From contig NZ_LR824569.1 of the NCBI RefSeq assembly GCF_903969135.1, forward strand, positions 4,547,001 to 4,611,000: a DNA stretch of 64,000 bases, in the 5' to 3' direction. The notes under the pieces were generated by a model that was given only the letters and a program-made list of their open reading frames with translations, was not told where the DNA came from and ran no database searches. The position numbers and the translations under genes were made by a program. This stretch comes from Chryseobacterium sp. JV274. Lineage in GTDB: Bacteria; Bacteroidota; Bacteroidia; Flavobacteriales; Weeksellaceae. Shown in pieces: positions 8,717 to 15,821 of this stretch (the stretch's first letter is position 1; each line of letters starts with the position of its first letter).

Positions 8717-8782
8717 GATTCCTGCGGAATGACACAATTGAAATGATGGTTTATACATACAGTTTGTCATTCCGTAGGAATC
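8717..8782. repeat. 66-bp intergenic element with 18-bp inverted ends
   Basis: The left arm at 8717-8734 (GATTCCTGCGGAATGACA) and the right arm at 8765-8782 are inverted copies with one mismatch. They are separated by 30 bp of unrelated sequence. It lies in the 436-bp gap between clpP and the next gene. The arrangement suggests a short non-autonomous repeat. The rest of the gap (8783-9063) shows no gene and no clear structure beyond a T-rich stretch. Confidence 0.6.
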
Positions 8783-9063
8783 CAGCCGCAATCATTCAAG
8801 AAGAAATACTTCAGACGGAATCTCAATCCAGACCAAATTCCAATTGAAGACGTAAAAATTCCCATCCTTTGGAGGGGTGGTTTTGCATGTCCACTTTAAC
8901 TATTTCTTAACAACCTTAGGATAAATACTGAATTTTTTCTTCGCAACGGAAAACGCCTAAAGTTAGCTGTGCTTCACTTTGGTTCTATTGTTAAAATACA
9001 ATTATCATTATATTCAAGATCAGTTTATAATCAATTTCTATTTTCGCAGCCATAAAAGTGAAT

Positions 9064-10332
9064 ATGAAAAAATTACTATTGTCTGTTGTAGTGCTGGCAG
9101 TATTGGCTTCATGTAAAAGTGATGATGATACCACAATGATTAATCAGGATATTAATTATTCCAAACTCCCTCAGGAATTTCCGTTTACAAAACTGGCTAC
9201 GATAAACGGAGTAGATGTCATTAATGGCGGATTTGGTTCCGGAGCAGCAGCTCATCCTACAAGAAAAGGAGAATTCTATGTCATTACAGACAGAGGACCA
9301 AATACTGACTTTCAGAATGGTAAAAAGTTTCTAGCTCCTAACTTTACTCCAACGATTATGCATTTTAAAATTAATGCTGACGGAAATGTAGAGGTAGTCA
9401 AATATATTAAACTTAAAAATCCATCCGGGCAACCTATTACGGGATTACCAAATCCGGTAGGGATGGGAAGTACGGGGGAAATTGCTTATGATGCTTCCGG
9501 AAATGTTTTAGGTACTGATCAGTATGGACTGGACAGTGAAAGTATTGTAGCAGCAGCAGACGGTACATTCTGGGTTTCTGATGAATATGGACCGCATATT
9601 GTGCATTACAGTGCAGACGGAGTAGAAATGGAAAGAATAAGCCCGATAGGTGTAAATACCGGAACAAGAAAATTACCTGCTGTGTTAGCAAAGAGAAGAG
9701 CCAACAGAGGAATGGAAGGACTGTGTATTACTCCAGACGGAAGAACGCTGGTAGGAACGATACAGTCGATGATGCTTGTACCCAGCAAAGCATTGGCAAC
9801 CAATACCACTTTAACGAGAATTGTCACCTTTGATATTATTACAGGGCAGACCAAACAGTTTTTGTATAAACAGGATGGAGGCGCTTCAGATTCAGTATGT
9901 GATATTACTGCATTAAGTAACAATGAATTCCTGGTGATTGAAAGAGATGGGAATTTCGGATCTCAGGGAGGAATTAAAAAAGTATACAGGATTAACCTGA
10001 GCAATGCTTCCGATGTGAACGGAACTGATATTGCTGCCGTAGATGGTATGAAAGTGAATGGAAAAGCCTTAGAGCAATGCTCATGGGATGAAATTACGAA
10101 TACCGGGATAAAAACTGTTACCAAAACATTAGCTGTAGATCTGGTTGCAAAACTGGGCTATGAACATGATAAGTTTGAGGGAATTGTTTATTTAGGAAAT
10201 AATAAACTGGCTGTTTTCAATGATGATGATTTTGGAGTAGTGGATGATGGAAATGGTAACCCAAAAGCTAAGATTCTTCCTAAAACAGGGAAGGTAGATA
10301 AAGGAACTATGTATGTAGTCGATATTCAATAA
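9064..10332 (+). CDS. Lipoprotein with phytase-like (esterase-like activity of phytase) domain
   Basis: The 422-residue protein starts MKKLLLSVVVLAVLASC, a lipoprotein signal with lipobox Leu-Ala-Ser-Cys followed by acidic residues. The body matches the phytase-like beta-propeller family (PF13449 type): ITDRGPNTD near the N-terminus, DEYGPHIVHYSADG, GMEGLCITPDGRTLVG, FLVIERDG and KFEGIVYLGNNKLAVFNDDD. The family's substrates are not well defined, so phytase activity is not implied. A GTG two codons upstream (9058) is possible, but ATG 9064 fits the signal peptide better. It stands alone between two terminators. Confidence 0.85.
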   Translation: MKKLLLSVVVLAVLASCKSDDDTTMINQDINYSKLPQEFPFTKLATINGVDVINGGFGSGAAAHPTRKGEFYVITDRGPNTDFQNGKKFLAPNFTPTIMHFKINADGNVEVVKYIKLKNPSGQPITGLPNPVGMGSTGEIAYDASGNVLGTDQYGLDSESIVAAADGTFWVSDEYGPHIVHYSADGVEMERISPIGVNTGTRKLPAVLAKRRANRGMEGLCITPDGRTLVGTIQSMMLVPSKALATNTTLTRIVTFDIITGQTKQFLYKQDGGASDSVCDITALSNNEFLVIERDGNFGSQGGIKKVYRINLSNASDVNGTDIAAVDGMKVNGKALEQCSWDEITNTGIKTVTKTLAVDLVAKLGYEHDKFEGIVYLGNNKLAVFNDDDFGVVDDGNGNPKAKILPKTGKVDKGTMYVVDIQ

Positions 10333-10349
10333 TTAGATTTTTTTAACGG

Positions 10350-10383
10350 AAAACGGCGGCATCGAAGATGCCGCCGTTTTTAT
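10350..10383 (+). terminator. Intrinsic terminator after the phytase-like gene
   Basis: A perfect 14-bp stem, left arm 10350-10363 and right arm 10367-10380, with a GAA loop and T-rich tails on both strands. It could also stop minus-strand transcripts of the tpiA operon. Confidence 0.9.
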
Positions 10384-10428
10384 TTATCAATAGGAGCGGA
10401 CTTTATCCAGAGCCTATTTTTTTGAATA

Positions 10429-11187
10429 TTAGTTAAAACCCTCAATGATCTTAGAGAAATCCTCTAATTTCAAAGCAGCTCCTCCAATAAGACCTCCGTC
10501 GATATCCGGCTGAGAGAAAATTTCTTTTGCATTGTCTGGCTTTACAGATCCTCCATAAAGGATTGAAATTTCATCAGCAACTTCCTGTCCATATTTTGCA
10601 GCGATGATACTTCTGATGTGTGCATGAATTTCCTGAGCCTGCTCCGGACTTGCCGTTTCTCCTGTTCCGATAGCCCAAACCGGTTCGTAAGCAATCACTA
10701 CCTTCTTGATTTCTTCAGCAGAAAGTGTAAAAAGAGCGACTTCAGTCTGATTTTTTACCACTTCCAGATGTTGTCCTGCTTTTCTCTGCTCAAGAGTTTC
10801 TCCGTTACAGTAAACAGGAATAAGACCTTTGTCAAGTGCTAATTTGATTTTTCTGTTACAGTGAGAATCTGTTTCTCCGTGATACTGTCTTCTTTCAGAG
10901 TGTCCGATCAATGAACCGGTAGCATCGATAGATTCCAGCATATCTGCAGAAATTTCTCCTGTGTAAGCTCCGCTTTCATACTCGCTCATATCCTGAGAAA
11001 ATACTCCGATTTCATCCTTTTCAAAGATGTCTTTTGCCATCATCAAATATAATGCTGGTGGAGCGATCCAAACCTCACAGTGGGTAGCATTGTTGTTTTT
11101 ATAGCTTAGTAACTGAATCATCAATTGTTGTGCATCAATTACATTTTTGTTCATTTTCCAGTTTCCTGCAACTATTTTTCTTCTCAT
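10429..11187 (-). CDS. tpiA: Triosephosphate isomerase
   Basis: This 252-residue cytosolic enzyme of glycolysis interconverts dihydroxyacetone phosphate and glyceraldehyde 3-phosphate. Catalytic residues are visible: Asn9 and Lys11 in GNWKMN, His96 in IGHSERR and Glu168 in AYEPVWAIGTG. The phosphate-gripping ILYGGSV motif is present near the end. The length is standard. It is the last gene of the minus-strand cluster running from DUF1599. Confidence 0.97.
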   Translation of the reverse strand: MRRKIVAGNWKMNKNVIDAQQLMIQLLSYKNNNATHCEVWIAPPALYLMMAKDIFEKDEIGVFSQDMSEYESGAYTGEISADMLESIDATGSLIGHSERRQYHGETDSHCNRKIKLALDKGLIPVYCNGETLEQRKAGQHLEVVKNQTEVALFTLSAEEIKKVVIAYEPVWAIGTGETASPEQAQEIHAHIRSIIAAKYGQEVADEISILYGGSVKPDNAKEIFSQPDIDGGLIGGAALKLEDFSKIIEGFN

Positions 11188-11216
11188 AACATTTATTATA
11201 TTTATTTATTTCGTGA

Positions 11217-11564
11217 TTATAATCCCCAAAGGTTTTTCAGCAGAACGTAGAAAGTATGCTCCTCTTCAGTTACTTTATTATCCGCTTTGATCAATGATTT
11301 TGCAAACTGAACAAACTTTACACGTTCATCTTCTGTAGAATCATCATGGAAACATCTTGCATGAAATTCAAAATGATCTTTCCATTCTTCGGGCTGTAAA
11401 AGAGCCAGTGTTTCCAATTCGTTGTCAAGATTCATTCTGAACGGAAATTCATCCGCCATATATTGCTGAACCAGCATTCCTTCCTCAGGAGCAAACTCTC
11501 CGTCTACAGAAGAAAGGATCATTAATAAGTGATATCCGGCGATTGATTTATTTGATTTTTGCAT
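11217..11564 (-). CDS. TerB-like small helical protein
   Basis: This 115-residue, acidic, all-helical protein has the pattern of the TerB/DjlA-N fold: ILSSVDGEFAPEEG near the start and SLIKADNKVTEEE near the end, the two symmetrical acidic loop motifs of that fold. Members are linked to metal or tellurite stress, but single copies outside ter operons have no firm role. It lies 29 bp upstream of tpiA and is probably co-transcribed. Confidence 0.7.
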   Translation of the reverse strand: MQKSNKSIAGYHLLMILSSVDGEFAPEEGMLVQQYMADEFPFRMNLDNELETLALLQPEEWKDHFEFHARCFHDDSTEDERVKFVQFAKSLIKADNKVTEEEHTFYVLLKNLWGL

Positions 11565-11599
11565 GAGCTGTTGTATGTTTAAGTTTAGTGTTTAAATTT

Positions 11600-11662
11600 G
11601 ATAGTTGATCTACGATTATTTCTCGTAAAGACCTATCATTCATCATTCATCATTTATAATTA
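11600..11662. repeat. Low-complexity intergenic repeat (CATCATT type)
   Basis: The gap between two genes of the cluster holds near-tandem units such as ATTCATCATTCATCATTTAT. Similar short-unit text recurs in other intergenic gaps of the window. Confidence 0.4.
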
Positions 11663-12769
11663 TTTAACGTAGTCCTTTGCAGGCTGTTTGTCTATAATTT
11701 TTCCATTCTCAAGAATCAGTACAAACGGGTTGTTTCTTGCTATGGTTTTGATGGCAGTTCCGTCCATCATTGCGTTTTTAATGGTTTTAAAAGTATTGGG
11801 ATAGGTAGAAACTCCATAGATAAGAGCTCCTTTTTGTGTATTTACTTTAGCTTCCACCTTCTGAAGCAGATCAGCAGAAATATCTTTTGGATGATAAGAG
11901 AATACCAAAACGGCTTTTGGAGCGTTGATGATCTCGTTCGTAACCTCCATTCCTGTAGGATCTTCAATCTTAAATTTCACAATTTCAGATTTGTAACCTT
12001 CTTTGATCAGTACAGATTCATTTTTTCCTTCCTCAATTTTCCAGGGAGAACCTTCTGCCCAGTATTCTGTTTTTTTGATATAAGCATCCTGATTTACCTT
12101 TATAACAACCCCTGTTTTCTGGTTTTTCAGAGAATAAAAAGTCTTATATTCAGAAGGATTTTTTTCAATTTTTCCTTTTTCACCTTTAATGTCCGTTCCT
12201 ATTTTATAATCACGGAAATCAATGATCGGTTCATGCATAATCCCTTGTGCCATCACATAAATCATTCCCAGTGAAAAAACTGTTAAAAGGATATATTTAA
12301 ATGTATTGGAAGACTCTTTCTTGCTCACTCCATACTCATCTTTTTTACGGAAATCTTTTCTGTACAAGACAAATAATATGATCAATCCTACCAGAAGCAC
12401 AATATCCTTAAGAAAGCTCTGCCAGGGTGTAAATTTGACGGCATCTCCAAAACATCCACAGTCTGTTACCACATTGAAATAGGCTGAATAAAACGTAAGG
12501 AATCCAAAGAAAATACAAAGCGCAATTAATATGGATAAGGTAAACTTAAGCTTTAATTTAAGCAGTAACATAAATCCTAAGAAAAGCTCCAGTACCACTA
12601 CGATAATGGAAAAAAGCAGAGCAAACTTTTCTAAAAACGGCATGTTGAAAACAGGAGGAGCAAAATATTCTTCCATTTTGAAAGAAAAACCTACCAGATC
12701 CACGGCTTTCACAAAGCCTGAAAGGATAAAAATAACAGCAATAATAAAGCGTAATAAACCTTTGAGCAT
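11660..12769 (-). CDS. BT_3928-type membrane protein (DoxX/MauE-like)
   Basis: This 369-residue protein has four predicted helices in the first 140 residues, resembling DoxX/MauE: LLRFIIAVIFILSGFVKAVD, a second helix, and VTDCGCFGD before the fourth. The CGCF motif is typical of MauE-like proteins linked to redox or disulfide chemistry. A fifth helix (about residues 155-172) leads to a C-terminal extracytoplasmic domain of about 190 residues. I recognise the architecture as the Bacteroidota BT_3928 family, whose function is unknown. One base separates it from the DUF1599 gene upstream. Confidence 0.78.
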   Translation of the reverse strand: MLKGLLRFIIAVIFILSGFVKAVDLVGFSFKMEEYFAPPVFNMPFLEKFALLFSIIVVVLELFLGFMLLLKLKLKFTLSILIALCIFFGFLTFYSAYFNVVTDCGCFGDAVKFTPWQSFLKDIVLLVGLIILFVLYRKDFRKKDEYGVSKKESSNTFKYILLTVFSLGMIYVMAQGIMHEPIIDFRDYKIGTDIKGEKGKIEKNPSEYKTFYSLKNQKTGVVIKVNQDAYIKKTEYWAEGSPWKIEEGKNESVLIKEGYKSEIVKFKIEDPTGMEVTNEIINAPKAVLVFSYHPKDISADLLQKVEAKVNTQKGALIYGVSTYPNTFKTIKNAMMDGTAIKTIARNNPFVLILENGKIIDKQPAKDYVK

Positions 12770-12770
12770 A

Positions 12771-13337
12771 TTAAATATTTTTGGGTTCGAATTGATTTTC
12801 TTTTTCTGAGAACTTGATCAGGCAGAAGACAGCATAATTCAGCATATCGAAATAGTTGGCGTCAAGCCCTTCTGAGACGATCGTTTTTCCCTGATTATCC
12901 TCAATCTGTTTAGTTCTTAATACTTTCTGATAAATAAGATCTGTGATCGAAGAAATTCTCATATCTCTCCATGCCTCACCATAATCATGATTTTTTCTCT
13001 CCATTAAAGCTTTCGCTTCATTGGCATATTGGTCATAAAGACCTAAAATTTCTTCTTTATTTTCATTGAAATCATTGGAAAGACCCTTCTCCAGCTGAAT
13101 AAGTCCAATGATAGAGTAATTGACAATTGCGATAAATTCATCTTCTTCACTCTCATCCACCATTTTTTTATCAGTCATCTGCAGCGTACGGATTCTGTTC
13201 ACTTTGATATAAATCTGATCCGTAATAGAGCTTGGTCTTAAAACCCTCCATGCTGCACCGTAATCCTGTAATTTTTTACCGAAAAGATCACGACACTGAC
13301 TGATAACTTTCTTGAACTGTACTGATGTTTTTAACAT
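12771..13337 (-). CDS. DUF1599 protein with internal duplication
   Basis: This 188-residue protein carries two copies of a motif: LQDYGAAWRVLRPSSITDQI near residue 25 and HDYGEAWRDMRISSITDLI near residue 118. Each is followed by a helix with KV.R...I. This duplicated pattern is the DUF1599 family. The DYG.AWR box looks like a ligand site, but no reaction is established. It is the first gene of the cluster with the BT_3928-type protein, TerB-like protein and tpiA, and is divergent from folP. Confidence 0.8.
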   Translation of the reverse strand: MLKTSVQFKKVISQCRDLFGKKLQDYGAAWRVLRPSSITDQIYIKVNRIRTLQMTDKKMVDESEEDEFIAIVNYSIIGLIQLEKGLSNDFNENKEEILGLYDQYANEAKALMERKNHDYGEAWRDMRISSITDLIYQKVLRTKQIEDNQGKTIVSEGLDANYFDMLNYAVFCLIKFSEKENQFEPKNI

Positions 13338-13354
13338 AAATTTTCTTAATCTTC

Positions 13355-13362
13355 CAAATATA
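13355..13362 (-). promoter_or_regulatory. -7 promoter element (TATATTTG) of the DUF1599-tpiA cluster
   Basis: The minus strand reads TATATTTG, a TAnnTTTG match, 17 nt before the ATG at 13337. Confidence 0.5.
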
Positions 13363-13493
13363 CGAATTCGGTTTTAGATTTTTGAATTTGATGAGCTGAG
13401 TTTGTGAGTGAGAGGGTGTCTCCAGCTTCTGGCTTCCAGACAATAATTTCTAATTTCTAGCTTCCTACCTCTTATTAAAACATCATAAATCAC

Positions 13494-13501
13494 TAATTTT
13501 G
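13494..13501 (+). promoter_or_regulatory. -7 promoter element (TAATTTTG) of folP
   Basis: TAATTTTG lies 13 nt before a short frame at 13515 and 32 nt before the presumed folP start at 13534. Confidence 0.5.
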
Positions 13502-13533
13502 CAGTACAAAAATCATGATCAATTATAAAATCC

Positions 13534-14400
13534 ATGCTCTCTAAATCTCCAATTCTCCAGCCCTCCAACGCTCCAACCTACTCAATCAATTGTAATGGTC
13601 GTTTAGTACAGCTTGATACTCCAAAAATCATGGGAATCCTCAATCTGACTCCGGATTCATTCTCCGATGGCGGGAAATTCAATGAGGAAAAATCAGCTTT
13701 GAAACATGCAGAAAAACTGTTGAAAGATGGCGCAGAAATACTGGATATCGGACCTCAGTCTACACGCCCCAATGCAGAATTTTTAAGTGCTGCAGAAGAA
13801 ATAAACCGAATCGGAAATATCATTTCTCTGATCAAAAAAGAATTTCCGGAAGTCTTGATTTCTCTTGATACTTTTTATGCAGCAACAGTAAAATTTGGTT
13901 TCAATGAAGGAATTGATCTGATCAATGATATCTCAGGCGGTCAGTATGATGTAGAAATGTTTGATACAGCTGCTGAAACGAAACTTCCCTACATTTTGAT
14001 GCATGTAAATCCTTCCTACAAAACTATGCACGATAAAATAAAGTTTGAAGATATTACACTGGAAGTGAACCAATATTTTGCTAAAAAGACAAAAGAACTT
14101 TTAGAAAAAGGAGTGAATGACATCATTCTTGATCCTGGTTTTGGTTTCGGAAAAACAGGAGAAGATCAGATGAAAATGATCCATGAAGTTGAATATCTCG
14201 GATTTGGAAAATTCCCCCTTTTAATAGGGATTTCCAGAAAGTCATTTATCTACAAACCTCTTGGGAAATCACCTTTGGATATCAATGAAGAAACGCAAAA
14301 ACTTCATATGAAAGTACTAGAACAGGGAGCAAAGATTGTAAGGGTTCATGATGTGGCTGAAGCAAAGGAAACGCTTACCCAGTTTTTACGGAAAAAATAA
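13534..14400 (+). CDS. folP: Dihydropteroate synthase, start altered by inserted sequence
   Basis: This 288-residue enzyme joins p-aminobenzoate to dihydropterin pyrophosphate in folate synthesis. Family motifs are clear: IMGILNLTPDSFSDGG, LDIGPQSTRP, LISLDTF, INDISGG, DPGFGFGKT and the final IVRVHDV. The first 18 codons (13534-13587) are low-complexity Ser/Pro/Asn-rich and look like translated intergenic repeat. A frame opening at ATG 13515 encodes MINYKIHAL and then stops. Removing 46 bp (13542-13587) would join it to NCNGRLVQ. ATG 13534 is the first start that reads into the enzyme now. Confidence 0.92.
   Translation: MLSKSPILQPSNAPTYSINCNGRLVQLDTPKIMGILNLTPDSFSDGGKFNEEKSALKHAEKLLKDGAEILDIGPQSTRPNAEFLSAAEEINRIGNIISLIKKEFPEVLISLDTFYAATVKFGFNEGIDLINDISGGQYDVEMFDTAAETKLPYILMHVNPSYKTMHDKIKFEDITLEVNQYFAKKTKELLEKGVNDIILDPGFGFGKTGEDQMKMIHEVEYLGFGKFPLLIGISRKSFIYKPLGKSPLDINEETQKLHMKVLEQGAKIVRVHDVAEAKETLTQFLRKK
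13542..13587 (+). repeat. 46-bp low-complexity insert at the folP 5' end
   Basis: Units such as CTCCAATTCTCCAGCCCTCC and CTCCAACC repeat with variation. The segment has the same flavour as other intergenic microrepeats here, is 3n+1 long, and separates MINYKIHAL from the rest of FolP. Confidence 0.4.
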
Positions 14401-14437
14401 AAAGTGTAAAAAAACTTGTGAGTAATTAAAAAGTTTA

Positions 14438-14445
14438 TACATTTG
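14438..14445 (+). promoter_or_regulatory. -7 promoter element (TACATTTG) of the ilv operon
   Basis: TACATTTG with a -33 TTG at 14416-14418 (19 nt spacing). It lies exactly 4 nt before the ATG of the first leader peptide, so the leader mRNA probably begins at the start codon. Confidence 0.7.
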
Positions 14446-14449
14446 CAGT

Positions 14450-14533
14450 ATGAATTTTACGAATCAGAAAAATATTATTGTCATTTCTATTATTGCTGCT
14501 GTCATTAACAGCAGGAAGGAAACGGCATTTTAG
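14450..14533 (+). CDS. ilv leader peptide 1 (Ile/Val-rich, attenuator)
   Basis: A 27-codon frame whose middle (residues 9-19) reads IIVISIIAAVI: six Ile and two Val in eleven codons. It ends at TAG 14531-14533. An intrinsic terminator follows 27 nt later. The last codons contain GAAACGG (14519-14525), which is complementary to CCGTTTC (14563-14569) in the terminator's left arm. A ribosome stalled on the Ile/Val codons would leave this antiterminator free; one reaching the stop would mask it. This is the classic layout of amino-acid attenuation, seen directly in the sequence. Confidence 0.85.
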   Translation: MNFTNQKNIIVISIIAAVINSRKETAF

Positions 14534-14560
14534 ATAGATTTAAATTTAAATTATATATAG

Positions 14561-14591
14561 AACCGTTTCAAATTTTGAAACGGTTTTTTTT
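14561..14591 (+). terminator. ilv attenuator terminator 1
   Basis: AACCGTTTC (14561-14569), loop of 7, GAAACGGTT (14577-14585), then a run of T to 14591. The left arm also pairs with 14519-14525 inside leader frame 1. Confidence 0.9.
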
Positions 14592-14616
14592 GTTTTATTT
14601 TTTTACAATAAAAAGT

Positions 14617-14673
14617 ATGTATCAGTTATTATCAGTAATTATTATCGTCATTATTATTCCCTTGCGTCTGTGA
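14617..14673 (+). CDS. ilv leader peptide 2 (Leu/Ile/Val-rich, attenuator)
   Basis: An 18-codon frame encoding MYQLLSVIIIVIIIPLRL, with six Ile, two Val and four Leu, stopping at TGA 14671-14673. It starts only 25 nt after the T-run of terminator 1 and has no convincing promoter of its own, so it lies on the same transcript. GTGAGA (14670-14675), spanning its stop codon, is complementary to TCTCAC (14709-14714) in the left arm of terminator 2. This repeats the attenuator logic with Leu codons added. Confidence 0.85.
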   Translation: MYQLLSVIIIVIIIPLRL

Positions 14674-14702
14674 GAAGGAAGATGTATGACTGTACATATA
14701 TT

Positions 14703-14734
14703 GAGCCCTCTCACAGCGTGAGAGGGCTTTTTTT
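14703..14734 (+). terminator. ilv attenuator terminator 2
   Basis: AGCCCTCTCAC (14704-14714), loop AGC, GTGAGAGGGCT (14718-14728), T-run to 14734. The 11-bp stem is perfect. It lies 34 nt before ilvE. Confidence 0.92.
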
Positions 14735-14768
14735 ATTCCCTTTTGTTAATTTTTTAAACCTCTATAAC

Positions 14769-15641
14769 ATGTATTACAACGACAACACGACCATCTACTT
14801 TGACGGAAAATTTATGAAAGCGAAAGATGCCGGAACAGATCTGTATGGACAATCACTTCACTATGGTTACTCAGTTTTTGAAGGAATTAAATCTTACAGC
14901 ACCGATCATGGAGCCAGGATTTTCAAAGCACAAGAACATTATGAAAGGCTAATAAGATCAGCTGAATTAATGCATATTCCCTTCGATTATTCTGTGAACC
15001 AGCTTACAGAACTTACATATGAACTTCTGGATCGTAATGGTTTTACTGATGCTTATATCCGTCCGTTGGTCACGTGTTCACCCAATATGTCCCTTTCAAA
15101 AGGACAAAAATCTTATCTGTCACTTCTTGCCTGGGAATGGAATAACGGCTATCTGGCAGATAAAATGAAAATTATGACTTCCCCTTTTCAACGTCCTAAT
15201 CCTAAAGCTTTCAAGGTTGAAGCCAAAGTAGGAGGACATTATGTAAACTCAATATTGGCCTGTCAGGATGCCAAAGACAAAGGTTACGATGAAGCGCTGG
15301 TATTGGATGAAAACGGAAATGTTGCCGAAAGCTCTGGTGCCAATGTGTTCTACGAAAAAGACGGGGTTTTATTTACTCCGGCCAAAGGAAGCATCCTTCC
15401 GGGAATCACCAGACAAACCGTTATGGAGATTTGTAATGAGCTTGATATCCCTGTAGAAGAAACATTTTTTAAACCGGAAGAAATGCGTGGTGCAGATGCT
15501 GGCTTTTTCTGTGGTACAGCAGCAGAAATTGTTGCCCTGGATTCTCTTGATGATGTTCTTTTCACCAGAAACTGGGAAGAGACTTCAAGTGGAAGAGTAC
15601 AGCAGGCATATTTGAAATTGGTAAGAGTTCTGTCATTGTAG
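14769..15641 (+). CDS. ilvE: Branched-chain amino acid aminotransferase
   Basis: This 290-residue PLP enzyme of fold type IV performs the last step of Val, Leu and Ile synthesis, using glutamate as amino donor. YGYSVFEGIKSY near residue 33, the Schiff-base Lys153 in VEAKVGGHY, and EALVLDENGNVAESSGANVF are family signatures. ATG 14769 is chosen because the homology starts there (MYYNDNTTIYFDGK); upstream starts would run through terminator 2. It is the first structural gene after the double attenuator. Confidence 0.95.
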   Translation: MYYNDNTTIYFDGKFMKAKDAGTDLYGQSLHYGYSVFEGIKSYSTDHGARIFKAQEHYERLIRSAELMHIPFDYSVNQLTELTYELLDRNGFTDAYIRPLVTCSPNMSLSKGQKSYLSLLAWEWNNGYLADKMKIMTSPFQRPNPKAFKVEAKVGGHYVNSILACQDAKDKGYDEALVLDENGNVAESSGANVFYEKDGVLFTPAKGSILPGITRQTVMEICNELDIPVEETFFKPEEMRGADAGFFCGTAAEIVALDSLDDVLFTRNWEETSSGRVQQAYLKLVRVLSL

Positions 15642-15727
15642 ATTTTAAGAATTTAAATATTTGATTATCAGATGAATATGTCTGTTTTTTAAACGATTGA
15701 ATATTGTAATTTTTATAAAAATTGAAA

Positions 15728-15802
15728 ATGAAAAGAATATTACAAAATGTAGTTTTGGATCAAAATTTAGTAAAGAACTCCATTTTAAAGAAAGGAAAAT
15801 AA
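15728..15802 (+). CDS. Possible small ORF between ilvE and ilvD
   Basis: A 24-codon frame ([20 protein letters not shown] and four more residues) with nine Ile, Leu or Val residues lies in the 180-bp ilvE-ilvD gap. No terminator follows, so it is not a third attenuator of the same kind. It may be chance, a remnant, or a coupling peptide. Another tiny frame at 15809-15832 overlaps the ilvD start. Confidence 0.25.
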   Translation: MKRILQNVVLDQNLVKNSILKKGK

Positions 15803-15821
15803 TAGAAAATGCAGGAAAGAT

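Noticed and set aside
9064..10332. Calling the phytase-like lipoprotein a phytase
   Set aside because: The family name is structural; substrate-defining residues cannot be judged from this sequence.
14670..14768. N-terminal extension of ilvE starting at 14670
   Set aside because: It would translate through the stop region of leader peptide 2 and terminator 2. The aminotransferase homology begins at 14769.
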